Source: an uncultured Burkholderiales bacterium
GTDB lineage: Bacteria; Pseudomonadota; Gammaproteobacteria; Burkholderiales; Burkholderiaceae_C
Reading direction: 5' to 3'
DNA: 64,000 nucleotides
NCBI GenBank assembly: GCA_903844385.1
Contig: CAIMTJ010000093.1
Location: 1-64,000 of the forward strand
Shown: one piece after another, positions 54,132 through 63,843 of the stretch
Layout: every line of letters starts with the position of its first letter
Position numbering within the stretch: the first letter of the stretch is position 1
Position numbers and translations under genes: made by a program
The notes under the pieces: model-generated
The model's input: only the letters and a program-made list of their open reading frames with translations
What the model was told of the DNA's origin: nothing
Databases searched by the model: none

Positions 54132-57014
54132 TCACCCCATGCCCTCAAATTGGCTCGCCCACAAGGCCTTGACCGCCGCAATGCTGGTCTGACAATCGGC
54201 CTGGTCACAGCGCAGCGGCTTGTCATGCAAGTGCGCCAGGTGCTGGCGGCGGCGAAGGGCTCGGTAAGCTTGAGCCGCCTCATGGCCCAAAGGGGGTGGG
54301 ATCAAACCCAAGGCCTCGGCACGCAACAGCAGCGCGATATTGCCAATGTTCTGGGCCAACTCGGGGTAGCGTTGCGCATGCGCCAAGACCACATACTGCA
54401 CCACAAACTCCACATCCACCATGCCACCCGGGCTTGATTTGGGATCAAACAGCGTGGGCAAGAGGGCTTGACTGGCCCACATTTTTTGCCGCATCGCCAA
54501 CACCTCTCGCACCAATACAACGGGGTCGCGACGGGCACACAAGACCTCTTGGCGCAAGGCCTCAAAGCGCTGGGCCAAGCGCTGGGGGCCTAAACAAAAC
54601 CGCGCTCTCGTGAGCGCTTGGTGCTCCCAGGTCCAAGCACTGTTGGCCCCCAATTGGCGTTGGTAGAGCTCAAACGCACCAAAGGCGCTCACCAAGAGAC
54701 CTGCGTTGCCGTTGGGGCGCAAAGCACTGTCAATGTCATAGAGCGAGCCTTGGGCTGTTTTGAGGGTCATCCAGTGAATCATCTGGCGCGCCATTTTGGT
54801 GACTTGCTCTTGGGTGACCGCGCTCGAATCGTCATACAACAGCACCAAATCCAAGTCACTGCCGTAGCCCAACTCCTTGCTGCCGAGCTTGCCGTAACCG
54901 ATGACGGCCAGTGGCAGCTCGCCCACCCACGTCGGGTTCAGGCGTTGCCACACCCACAGGGCACACAGCCTGAGCACCGCATCGGCCAAGGCACTCAACT
55001 CATCGCCCACCTCTTGCACCGTCAAATACCCCATCAAGTCTTGCGCCAAGATGCGAAACATTTGGGCCTGGTGTTCGCGTCGGATCACCGCCAGGAGCTG
55101 CTCTTCGTCGTCTTGTTCGATGCGAGCAAGAGCCGATCTGCGCAGTTGCATGGTTTTGGCAAAGCTGGCCGCGTTAAAACGCTCCAGCGTCCAATGTGGC
55201 TTGAGCCACAAGTCGATCACAGCGGGGTGGGCCTTCAAATAGGCTTGACTCCAAGGAGAGGCGCCCATGAGGCGCATGAGCTGCTGGTGCACGTTTGGGT
55301 TTTCATATAGGAGCACCCAATAGTTGTCCCGTTTCAGTAAGGGCTCCATCCACTCGAGCCAGGCTTGAACCTGTTGGGCTTGCACCAGGCCTTGGGTCTG
55401 CCAAAGCAAGGCGCGAGACAGCACCCCTTTCACCCGCACGAGGCGCTCGAGCGTGAGCACCGTGGTCTTGGCCAAACTCAATGACTCGAGCCACTTGGAC
55501 CACATCAGGGGCAAGGGTTCTGGAGCGACCCCGTCTTGGAGCGCTTGCACAATGCTGGCCAGTGGACTGCTCGCCCTCTTTGCAGGATTACTCGCGCGAG
55601 CAGATGGGGCTTGACTGTCCAAGCTCGATTGCACGCCAGTGGTCTGGAGCGCCAGCGCCTTCAATGGCGGCTCGGCCGAGGCCTTGCTCAAAGCGCTCTC
55701 GTGCACCACGGGGTGCGCGAGCAAGCGATCAAAATGGTCTTGGACCCAGGCTTGGTGGGCCTTGAGCGCCGCCTCAAAAGCCTGGACGCCGTCAAACCCC
55801 ATGCACGCTGCAAGCCACTGCACGTCTTGCTCTGCAAGAGGCAGGCGGTGTGTTTGTTGATCATCCAAATATTGAATGCGGTGCTCGAGTCGCCTTAAAA
55901 AAACATAAGCCTCAAGCAAATGTGCGGCCTCCTCATCGGCCAACAACTGCGCGGAGCGTAAGAATTCAATCGCTTTGAGCGTCGAGCGAGTTCGCAGCTC
56001 CGGGTGGATGCCCACCCGAGCGAGTTGCAACAATTGAACGCCAAACTCGATTTCACGAATCCCACCCCGACCGAGTTTGATATCCATGCGGCCGTGGTGT
56101 TTGAGTGCATCCTTTTGTGCTTGGTCTTGAATTTGCTGATGGATGTCGCGCATCGACTGCAACAAGCTGAAGTCCACATAGGGCCGAAACACAAAGGGCA
56201 AGATGAGAGCGGACAACTTTTGGGAAGCCCTCAAATGGGTCTCATCGTGCATGGACAAGACGCGCGCTTTGAGCCAGGCAAAACGCTCCCAAGGCCTGGC
56301 ATCTTGTTTGAAATAAGTCTCCAAGGCCAACAGCGGCAGGGCGCTCACGCTCGCGTTGCCGTAGGGGCGCAAGGCCAAATCAATGCGAAAGACAAAGCCA
56401 TGTTCATTGACCTCGGCAATGAGCTGCTGCATCTTACGCACCCATTTGAAGACATATTCCTGGTTGGAGATGACGCTCGCGCCCACAGGGTGCTTGGCTC
56501 CACTCGTGTGGCCGTCCTCTTCGTAGACATACACCACATCGATATCGCTCGAGACATTGAGCTCTTTGGCACCCAGTTTGCCCATGGCGACCACCCAAAT
56601 GTGAGCCTCTTGCCCCAAAGCGGTTTGAGGATATCCCCATAAAAGAGCCAATTCCTCTCGGGCACAGTGAGCCGCCTGGGCCAAGGCGAACTGCGCCAGA
56701 CCACAAATGCACACCATCACCTCTTTGAGCCCCAAGGACGCGTCACAATCGAGACTGAGCAAGCGCTCCATGACCAATTGCCTCAGAATGCGCAGGGCAC
56801 TGGCGAGCGGGTAGGTTTTTTGCAAGGCCTGCAGCGCTCGCCTCAGGTGAGCCTCTTGGGGCAGGCCAGGAGGGAGAAAGTCGCGCTCCACGGCGTAGCG
56901 TTGCCGAACACGCCGAGCAAAGCGCGAAGCGGCAGAAAACGCTGGCGGCTTTGAGTAAGATGGGTGCATCGCCTGCCCCGGGTCATCCAACCCTGCAATA
57001 ATTCCACTCACCAT
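54132..57014 (-). CDS. glnE: Glutamine synthetase adenylyltransferase/deadenylyltransferase
   Basis: Bifunctional enzyme that adds and removes AMP on glutamine synthetase in response to PII. About 960 residues. N-terminal deadenylylase domain with AMGKLGAKELNVSSDIDVVYVY (Asp-rich active site DIDV); C-terminal adenylylase with IGYGKLGSKELGYGSDLDLVLLYD (GSDLDL). Both catalytic sites are intact. The ATG at 57012-57014 has AGAGGA five bases upstream; an ATG 15 codons later is an alternative. Divergent from yhdP with only 26 bp between start codons. Confidence 0.95.
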   Translation of the reverse strand: MVSGIIAGLDDPGQAMHPSYSKPPAFSAASRFARRVRQRYAVERDFLPPGLPQEAHLRRALQALQKTYPLASALRILRQLVMERLLSLDCDASLGLKEVMVCICGLAQFALAQAAHCAREELALLWGYPQTALGQEAHIWVVAMGKLGAKELNVSSDIDVVYVYEEDGHTSGAKHPVGASVISNQEYVFKWVRKMQQLIAEVNEHGFVFRIDLALRPYGNASVSALPLLALETYFKQDARPWERFAWLKARVLSMHDETHLRASQKLSALILPFVFRPYVDFSLLQSMRDIHQQIQDQAQKDALKHHGRMDIKLGRGGIREIEFGVQLLQLARVGIHPELRTRSTLKAIEFLRSAQLLADEEAAHLLEAYVFLRRLEHRIQYLDDQQTHRLPLAEQDVQWLAACMGFDGVQAFEAALKAHQAWVQDHFDRLLAHPVVHESALSKASAEPPLKALALQTTGVQSSLDSQAPSARASNPAKRASSPLASIVQALQDGVAPEPLPLMWSKWLESLSLAKTTVLTLERLVRVKGVLSRALLWQTQGLVQAQQVQAWLEWMEPLLKRDNYWVLLYENPNVHQQLMRLMGASPWSQAYLKAHPAVIDLWLKPHWTLERFNAASFAKTMQLRRSALARIEQDDEEQLLAVIRREHQAQMFRILAQDLMGYLTVQEVGDELSALADAVLRLCALWVWQRLNPTWVGELPLAVIGYGKLGSKELGYGSDLDLVLLYDDSSAVTQEQVTKMARQMIHWMTLKTAQGSLYDIDSALRPNGNAGLLVSAFGAFELYQRQLGANSAWTWEHQALTRARFCLGPQRLAQRFEALRQEVLCARRDPVVLVREVLAMRQKMWASQALLPTLFDPKSSPGGMVDVEFVVQYVVLAHAQRYPELAQNIGNIALLLRAEALGLIPPPLGHEAAQAYRALRRRQHLAHLHDKPLRCDQADCQTSIAAVKALWASQFEGMG

Positions 57015-57040
57015 GTGTTTCCTCTTCTGAACCGTGCGCC

Positions 57041-60000
57041 ATGACCCCACCCACAACTGACCAGACCGCGCTCCTTTGGCGCCTTTGGCGCTGGATGAGT
57101 CCCATCAGCGGCATTTTGCTGTGGCTGTGCATCGCTTTTTGGGTCTTGGCTTTGGGACTTTTCACGTTGATGCATGTGCTCATTTTGCCTCGCATTGATG
57201 CCATTCGCCCTTCCATGGAACGACAAGTTGGGGAAGTTTTGGGGCTGCAAGTCCACATTGGCACCTTAGAGGCCCACACCTCGGGCATTTGGCCCACCCT
57301 CCAACTCAAAGACCTCCAGGCCACGGACTCCCAACAAGCGCTCGTTTTCAGCGTCGATGAGGCCTCGCTGGGCCTGTCGTGGGCGTCGGTTTTGCGGCGC
57401 AGTTTGGATCACTTGGATGTGAATGGGTTAACCATTGGTGCGCGCTTGGACGACCAGGGCCAAATGTGGGTGGGTGGCATTCGCATGGGCGGGAGCGAAC
57501 AAACGGCGCTGGCCGACACTTTTTTTAAAATTCACTCGTTTTCAATCATCAATACTCACATCGATTGGGTGGATGAGTGGCATCACGCCCCCGCAAAGCG
57601 CATCGACGGCTTGACATTGGGCATCCAAAACGGCCTGTTGAGTCACCACTTCACGCTGGACTTGGTTGACCTCACAGGGCATGGTGCACCACTGAGTGTG
57701 AGAGCACAAATGCGCCAGCCCTTGCTGAGTTTGCACCCGGGTGAGTGGTCGCAATGGTCTGGCCAGATCTACGCCCAGGTCCAAGACGTGGAACTCATGG
57801 GTGCGTGGAAATACCTGGCCAACTCTTTGGCGCCCAGCACATTGTCTGGAGCGGGTTGGCTGCGCTTTTGGAGCGAGGTCAATCGCGGCTCGCTCACCTC
57901 CCAAGTCCTGGATGTGTCTTTGTCCCACTTGAAAAACTTGGCCTTGCCGCCCCATGCTGGGCTTGAATTGGACACCTTACAAGGACGCTTTCGCTCCAAA
58001 CCTTGGAAAAATGGGCGCGAGTGGGAGACCGAAAGCCTGCTCGTTCAAGCGCTGGGCCAGCCCCAAGCTTGGGATTTGTCACATTTGCGCTTGCGCTTGA
58101 GCGACACCGCTCACCCCTGGTCGCTTGGCGCGCAAGGCGAGCTCAATGTGCCCCAAGCGTCCCTGGACAACCTCACCCACATCTCTGAAAAATTCGCACC
58201 TGAGCACGCGCTCACACAAATGCTCAAAGCACTCAACCTCAAAGGTGAGTTGAGAGATTTCAGTGCCTCGTGGACGAGCTCAACACCGTCACCTGAGTCT
58301 CGCGGCGGCTTGGACCATTGGCTCGATGGGGCCAAACAGTTTCTCGCTCCAGCCCCCCCAACTGCGCGAACAGCACCATTACCGAGCGCCTCCAAACCCC
58401 CAAGCGAGCTCACCAACCCCTTCTCCGCCATCACCCAGTTTCGCCTTCAAGGCCATTTGCAAGGGTTTTCAAAGGAGGATCGCCCCAGCAACAAACTGCT
58501 CGGCCAAACGACCTCGCCCCTCAAGTTGGCCATCAACTCCAATGCCAGTGCCACCGCCTCTGCACTGACAGCCGCAAACCCCTGGGTGGCCAGCATCCCC
58601 AACATCAAAGGGGCGGACATCAACTTTGATGTCTCCGAGCGTCAAGGCCAGGCTCATGTGACCATCAACGATGGGTTTGCCGAGGCCCTTGGCGTCTTGG
58701 AAGACCCGCGCATCGAGATGAAAAAGTTCTCGGCCGATGTGGCCTGGGAAAACGGCGCGAATCAACTCCATGTTCATGTCAACAATGGGCTGCTTGACAA
58801 CAGCGATGGATCGGCTCGTTTCAAGTTGGACTGGCAACGCGCTCGGCACAACTCAGCCGACCCTCACAAGGCCCAGGACCTGGGTCACTTGGATTTGGAT
58901 GCCCAGGTCCTTCGACTGGAAGCCAAGTCGCTCTACAAATACCTGCCCCAAGTCATCAACGCGCCCGTGCGGCAATACTTCAAAGAGGCCTTGACGCAGG
59001 GCTTTGCCAGCCAAGCCAGCATCAAAATTCATGGTCCTTTGAGCGCTTTGCCGTACAAAAATCCAAAAGAGGGTGAACTCTCCATCCGCGCCACACTCAA
59101 TCACCTTGGGGTGAATTATTTTCCCAAAAATCCACCCAGCTCGACAGCTGACGCCAGCTCAGCGGCCCGATCCCCGAGCAGTGCCCTCAGCAGTTCGGGC
59201 GGGGACTGGCCCAGCCTCGTGGAGGCCCAAGGGGAGTTCAATCTCACGGGCCCGAATCTGTCCATCACCAAAGCCAGCGCCTTCATGGCCACCGAGGAGC
59301 GGCTGCTGTGGCCCCATATTGAGATCCACCTGCCCGATTTACTCTCGCCCACCCTGGAGGTGTTGGCCGAGACCAAATCAGCCCTGCCCGATTTACTCTC
59401 GGTGCTCAATCACTCGCCCGTGTCGTCGCTGTTGTCCGATTCACTGCAAAAAAGCTCTGCTCGCGGTATCGCCGAGTTGAAACTCAAGCTCAGTTTGCCG
59501 CTCATGCAAATGGAGCGCAGCAAAGTTCAAGGCGCCCTCAACTTGATCAACAACGATTTCCAACTTACACCCGACACCCCTGTGCTCACCCGTGCACGGG
59601 GCACCATCGCCTTCACAGACAGCGCCATGGTCTTGCAAAATGTGCAAGTGCAAGCACTCGGTGGGGACGCCCGAGTAGAGGGCGGCTTCAACAGCGGCTC
59701 GCCAAGCACGAGCACCAGCACGGGCCCCAACCCCACCAGCCCCGACGCTTTGCAAATCCGCGTGAACGGCCAAATGACGGCTCAAGGTCTGAGCCAAGCG
59801 TGTGAGTTGGGCTGGATCTCTCACTTGGGCGCCTTGTCACAGGGCAGCACCCCCTATAGCGCTACCATCACTTCGCGTGAGACGAGCGGTGTTGAGGTGA
59901 GCTTTAACTCAACGCTCCAAGGCTTGGCGGTGTTGGCGCCGGAGCCTTTGCGAAAAAGCGCTGCGAGCACGCTGAACTTGAGCCTGGAGTCTTCGCCCTT

Positions 60001-61495
60001 CAAATTCACCGCCAACAACAGCACCCGCAGCCTCGAGCGTGTGAGCTTGGTGTTGGATGACTTGCTCATGATGCGCCTGTATCTTGACAACACAGCCGCA
60101 CCGACTCGCATCTACAAAGGGGCATTGAGCCTGCAGTCCACGCCCGCCTCGAGCGCCATCAACCCCAGTGTTTGGCTCAAAGGGATCTCACCCCCGACTC
60201 GCGCGTCCCCCCAGGGGTGGGATCTGGATGTGCAAGCCTCGACATTGTCTTTGGACGATTGGCAAAACGCTTGGAGCCGCGTCAACCGCAACTCGTCGGG
60301 TCATGCCTCTTGTGACAACTCGCCCCAGGGCTCACCTCGTGAGCCGTCCCGATTGAACTCGGCCAAGGAGCTCGACTGGGGCGCCGAGGCCTTGCCCGCT
60401 CGCATGAACTTGCACGCACAAACGCTCACCCTGCAAGGGCGCAGTTTTCATCAAACGCACCTGAGCACAACGCGACAAACGGAGCACTGGTTGGCGCAAA
60501 TTGAGTCGCAAGAATTGCGCGGCAACTTGGATTTGGTGCTGCCAAGTGATCCGAGCAAACGCGGCCTGAATGCGCATTTGAGTTACTTGAACATCACGCC
60601 AAGTGCCCCCATGAGCTCGGACCCCTTGCTGAGCTCCAATACGTCGCTGCTGTCATGGCTGAGCTTGTCGGTCGATGAGCTTGAGCTCAAAGGTCAACCC
60701 TTGGGCAAGCTCCAATTCAACACGCACTCGAGCGTGGACGCACAAGGCCAAACGGTGTGGCAATTCGCGCCCCTGACACTGAGCAATGCAGATGCGACAC
60801 TCAACGCGTCGGGTCATTGGGGTCCTCATCCGAGCGAGCCCAAACTGCCTGCACAAACCGCCCTCAATTTGGATCTCGACATCGCCAACGCGGGCAATGT
60901 GCTCGATCGCTTTGGGATGACGGGCGTGCTCAAAAACGGCAAAGGTCATCTCAAGGGCCAAGTCTCTTGGGGGGGGTCCTTGATCAATCCCAATTTTGAT
61001 CAATTGAGTGGGCAAATGAACCTCGATCTTGAGCGAGGACAGTTCCTCAAAACGGATCCTGGTGCGTCGCGACTGCTGGGTGTTCTCAATTTGCAAGCCC
61101 TGCCCAGGCGACTCACCTTGGACTTTCGCGATTTGTTTGGCGAAGGTTTTGCGTTTGACAACATCCGCGGTGACGTGAGTGTGGCGCGCGGCAATGCGTC
61201 CACTCAAAACCTGGTCATGAAGGGTGTTTCTGCGGCTGTCATGCTCGATGGCCAAGCCAACATTGCACAAGAAACGCAAGATGTGCGCGTGGTGGTGATT
61301 CCCGAGATCAATGCGGGTACGGCTTCTTTGCTCTACAGCACCATCAACCCTGTGGTCGGACTCACCAGCTTTCTCGCCCAGTATGTCCTGCGCCAACCCT
61401 TGATCAAGGCCAACACCCGAACCTTTCACATCAGTGGCAGTTGGCAAGATCCTCAAGTGACCAAATTGGACCCCCCCCAGGAGACTCACCCATGA
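57041..61495 (+). CDS. yhdP: YhdP/AsmA-like envelope protein
   Basis: Giant AsmA-family protein (1484 residues, normal for YhdP) thought to move phospholipids across the periplasm. One N-terminal helix (about residues 22-48, ISGILLWLCIAFWVLALGLF) anchors it in the inner membrane; the rest is repeated beta structure forming a hydrophobic groove. Recognisable parts: LPRIDAIRPSMERQVGEVLG and the C-terminal LTLDFRDLFGEGFAFDNIRG and VVVIPEINAGTASLLYS. Several Ser/Thr/Pro-rich stretches (for example around 59690-59750) look like loops. Its stop overlaps the next gene's start by ATGA. Confidence 0.93.
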   Translation: MTPPTTDQTALLWRLWRWMSPISGILLWLCIAFWVLALGLFTLMHVLILPRIDAIRPSMERQVGEVLGLQVHIGTLEAHTSGIWPTLQLKDLQATDSQQALVFSVDEASLGLSWASVLRRSLDHLDVNGLTIGARLDDQGQMWVGGIRMGGSEQTALADTFFKIHSFSIINTHIDWVDEWHHAPAKRIDGLTLGIQNGLLSHHFTLDLVDLTGHGAPLSVRAQMRQPLLSLHPGEWSQWSGQIYAQVQDVELMGAWKYLANSLAPSTLSGAGWLRFWSEVNRGSLTSQVLDVSLSHLKNLALPPHAGLELDTLQGRFRSKPWKNGREWETESLLVQALGQPQAWDLSHLRLRLSDTAHPWSLGAQGELNVPQASLDNLTHISEKFAPEHALTQMLKALNLKGELRDFSASWTSSTPSPESRGGLDHWLDGAKQFLAPAPPTARTAPLPSASKPPSELTNPFSAITQFRLQGHLQGFSKEDRPSNKLLGQTTSPLKLAINSNASATASALTAANPWVASIPNIKGADINFDVSERQGQAHVTINDGFAEALGVLEDPRIEMKKFSADVAWENGANQLHVHVNNGLLDNSDGSARFKLDWQRARHNSADPHKAQDLGHLDLDAQVLRLEAKSLYKYLPQVINAPVRQYFKEALTQGFASQASIKIHGPLSALPYKNPKEGELSIRATLNHLGVNYFPKNPPSSTADASSAARSPSSALSSSGGDWPSLVEAQGEFNLTGPNLSITKASAFMATEERLLWPHIEIHLPDLLSPTLEVLAETKSALPDLLSVLNHSPVSSLLSDSLQKSSARGIAELKLKLSLPLMQMERSKVQGALNLINNDFQLTPDTPVLTRARGTIAFTDSAMVLQNVQVQALGGDARVEGGFNSGSPSTSTSTGPNPTSPDALQIRVNGQMTAQGLSQACELGWISHLGALSQGSTPYSATITSRETSGVEVSFNSTLQGLAVLAPEPLRKSAASTLNLSLESSPFKFTANNSTRSLERVSLVLDDLLMMRLYLDNTAAPTRIYKGALSLQSTPASSAINPSVWLKGISPPTRASPQGWDLDVQASTLSLDDWQNAWSRVNRNSSGHASCDNSPQGSPREPSRLNSAKELDWGAEALPARMNLHAQTLTLQGRSFHQTHLSTTRQTEHWLAQIESQELRGNLDLVLPSDPSKRGLNAHLSYLNITPSAPMSSDPLLSSNTSLLSWLSLSVDELELKGQPLGKLQFNTHSSVDAQGQTVWQFAPLTLSNADATLNASGHWGPHPSEPKLPAQTALNLDLDIANAGNVLDRFGMTGVLKNGKGHLKGQVSWGGSLINPNFDQLSGQMNLDLERGQFLKTDPGASRLLGVLNLQALPRRLTLDFRDLFGEGFAFDNIRGDVSVARGNASTQNLVMKGVSAAVMLDGQANIAQETQDVRVVVIPEINAGTASLLYSTINPVVGLTSFLAQYVLRQPLIKANTRTFHISGSWQDPQVTKLDPPQETHP

Positions 61496-62316
61496 AAGTG
61501 GCTGCCCTTCAAATGACCAGCTCGATGAGCTGTGCAGACAACCTCCAACAAGCGGTGGACTTGCTGCACGAGGCCGCCCAACTCGGGGCTCAATTGGCTG
61601 TATTGCCCGAGTACTTTTGCCTCATGGGTCAACGTGACACCGACAAACTGCTCATCCAAGAGCCTTTCGGCGCAGGCCCCATTCAAGACCGTATGGCGCA
61701 AGCCGCCCAGTCCCTGGGGCTGTGGATCGTGGCGGGCAGTCTGCCGCTCTCGCTCACCTTGGAGGGCCACTCACCCCAGGTCTACAACAGCTCTTTGGCC
61801 TTCAATCCGCAAGGTCAATGTGTCGCACGTTACGACAAGATGCATTTGTTTCAGTTCAAAACCGACACCGAGCACTATGATGAACGCCGCAGTTTGCAAG
61901 AAGGCCCAGAGCCCACGCTTTTTGAGATGCAAGACGCAAGCGGTGAGTGCTGGCGCATCGGCATGTCGATTTGCTACGACTTGCGCTTTCCGGAGCTTTA
62001 CCGCTTCTACGCCCAAGCCGGTGCCGACCTCCTGCTTGTCCCCAGTGCCTTTACGCGCACGACGGGACAGGCGCATTGGGAGACCTTGCTCAAGGCGCGC
62101 GCCATCGAAAACATGGCCTATGTGGTGGCCCCAGCGCAAAGTGGTGCGCATGACAATGGGCGACACACCCATGGACACACGATGCTGATCGATCCTTGGG
62201 GTGTTGTGTTGGCGCAAAAAGAGACCGGCGTTGGGGTGGTGATGGCCGAGTTCAGCCGCGCGGTCTTGACTCAGCAACGCGGCCAGCTGCCCGCTCTTAG
62301 GCACCGCCGACTGTGA
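61492..62316 (+). CDS. Carbon-nitrogen hydrolase (nitrilase family, Nit1-like)
   Basis: Amidase of 274 residues with the catalytic triad Glu (AVLPEYFCLMG), Lys (YDKMHLF) and Cys (SICYDLRFPEL). Related Nit proteins hydrolyse deaminated glutathione or omega-amides, a repair role that would suit the many glutathione genes here; the exact substrate is unproven. The ATG at 61492 sits behind CAGGAG and overlaps the yhdP stop. yhdP-nit is a conserved pair in Burkholderiales. Confidence 0.92.
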   Translation: MKVAALQMTSSMSCADNLQQAVDLLHEAAQLGAQLAVLPEYFCLMGQRDTDKLLIQEPFGAGPIQDRMAQAAQSLGLWIVAGSLPLSLTLEGHSPQVYNSSLAFNPQGQCVARYDKMHLFQFKTDTEHYDERRSLQEGPEPTLFEMQDASGECWRIGMSICYDLRFPELYRFYAQAGADLLLVPSAFTRTTGQAHWETLLKARAIENMAYVVAPAQSGAHDNGRHTHGHTMLIDPWGVVLAQKETGVGVVMAEFSRAVLTQQRGQLPALRHRRL

Positions 62317-62360
62317 TGGCCAAACGAGCGACCGCTTTGGCAGCGCTTGAAAATTCGCCC

Positions 62361-62549
62361 TCAGCTTTTGGGGAGGCGGCTTGGCGGCTTGACGCCCTCA
62401 TCGCCTTCTTGTGCAGGATCTGGGGCGCGGCCTGTGTCACTTGGATCGACTTGGCGCTCACCACCATGACGACCTGAAAACATGGTCCACCACACAATGA
62501 CCACCAACAGCATGCCAGCCAAGAAAGCTTCGAGCAAAATATAAATCAT
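62361..62549 (-). CDS. Small single-pass membrane protein, unknown
   Basis: 62 residues: one hydrophobic helix (IYILLEAFLAGMLLVVIVWW) followed by a charged tail rich in Asp/Glu/Pro. Similar short proteins are seen next to mltA in Burkholderiales. The start ATG at 62547-62549 overlaps the mltA start codon on the other strand (shared CATG). No ribosome site is obvious, so the true start might differ. The frame remains open a further 98 codons upstream, antisense to mltA, but that part is not protein-like. Confidence 0.55.
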   Translation of the reverse strand: MIYILLEAFLAGMLLVVIVWWTMFSGRHGGERQVDPSDTGRAPDPAQEGDEGVKPPSRLPKS

Positions 62550-63843
62550 GAAACGTTTTGATCTGTATGGGGGTTGGTTTTGCATTGTAGGGACTTTGAG
62601 CTTGGTCTTGGTCTTGCTGCTCTCATGCAGTTCTCCCCACCCTGTGCCGCGCCTTGAGAGCAGCACGCCAGCTTTGGGCAGCTTTGCTGCCCCGCCCAAC
62701 AGCCCCACCGTCACCCCCAACCCGGTGGGGTCGGCAACAGCACTGCCCTCCCCAAGCCCTTGGCCAGCGGCGGCTTCACTGCCCGCGAGTGGCACCAAAA
62801 CAGGCTCGGTACGCCCCTCACCGTCTCCACAAACCCCCCTCAAAAGTTTATGGGTGAGTGCCTCGTGGGACGATTTGCCCGGTTTTCAAGATCAAGCGAT
62901 GCCCACACTTTGGGGCCACTTACTCACCTTGTGTGAACAAGCCCAAAGTGTCTACCAAAGCTTTTGTCAAGGCCTTCGACCCATGAGTTTGTCTAGCCCT
63001 GACGAGCAACGCATCTGGCTCATGGGACACTTGCAGCCCTACCGGGTCCAAAGCTTGGAAGGCGACAGTGTGGGTTTGCTCACGAGCTACTACGAGCCCA
63101 TCTTCAACGCCGCTTTGAGCCCGAGCGAGACCTTTAAATATCCCTTGTATGCACCCCCCATGGGGTGGACCCCTGGGAACAAGCCGAGCCAGCCTTGGCT
63201 CAGCCGAAAGGACATTGAGAGTCCACGGGGAGGCGGCGTCGTGCCCGAGCTCAAAGGCCGAGAGATTGCATGGCTAGCCGATCCACTGGATGTCATGGTG
63301 ATTCATGTCCAGGGTTCAGCGCGCTTGCGGGTACACCAAGCCTCGGGTGAGCTTCAGCAATTTCGGGTGAGTTTTGCCGCCTCCAACGAACAACCCTACC
63401 AAAGTATGGCGCGCTGGATGCTCGATCAAGGCCTCACCCGAGATGCCTCGTGGAGTGGACTTCGCGCCAGCCTCAAAGCCAACCCCGAACGTGCCCAAGA
63501 GGCGTTTTGGAGCAACCCGCGCTATATCTTCTTTCATATCGCGCCTTGGTCGCTGGACTTGGGCGCCGACTCTCCCGGGCCCAAGGGCGCTTGGGGTGTC
63601 CCCCTGCAACCCATGTCCTCGGTGGCCGTTGACCCCTTGAGTGTGCCCTTGGGCAGCGCCTTGTGGCTATCGGCGCCGACCTCACGCCCCGCCCTCAACC
63701 GATTGGTGTTGGCCCAAGACACGGGGGGCGCCATCAATGGCGCAGTGCGCGCTGACCTGTTTGCCGGATCGGGAGATGCTGCCGGGGAGTGGGCCAATCA
63801 AATCAAACACCCCTTGCGACTTTGGGTGCTGTGGCCTCGCTGA
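62548..63843 (+). CDS. mltA: Membrane-bound lytic murein transglycosylase A
   Basis: Outer-membrane lipoprotein that cleaves peptidoglycan glycan strands to 1,6-anhydro products. 431 residues. Signal peptide with lipobox LLSC (Cys near residue 27), followed by a Ser/Pro-rich linker of about 60 residues. The MltA domain has GLLTSYYEPIFNAALSPS, DVMVIHVQGSARLRV, SNPRYIFF, and the 3D domain VAVDPLSVPLGSALWL with the catalytic Asp in LAQDTGGAINGAVRADLFAG. ATG at 62548. Confidence 0.93.
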   Translation: MKRFDLYGGWFCIVGTLSLVLVLLLSCSSPHPVPRLESSTPALGSFAAPPNSPTVTPNPVGSATALPSPSPWPAAASLPASGTKTGSVRPSPSPQTPLKSLWVSASWDDLPGFQDQAMPTLWGHLLTLCEQAQSVYQSFCQGLRPMSLSSPDEQRIWLMGHLQPYRVQSLEGDSVGLLTSYYEPIFNAALSPSETFKYPLYAPPMGWTPGNKPSQPWLSRKDIESPRGGGVVPELKGREIAWLADPLDVMVIHVQGSARLRVHQASGELQQFRVSFAASNEQPYQSMARWMLDQGLTRDASWSGLRASLKANPERAQEAFWSNPRYIFFHIAPWSLDLGADSPGPKGAWGVPLQPMSSVAVDPLSVPLGSALWLSAPTSRPALNRLVLAQDTGGAINGAVRADLFAGSGDAAGEWANQIKHPLRLWVLWPR

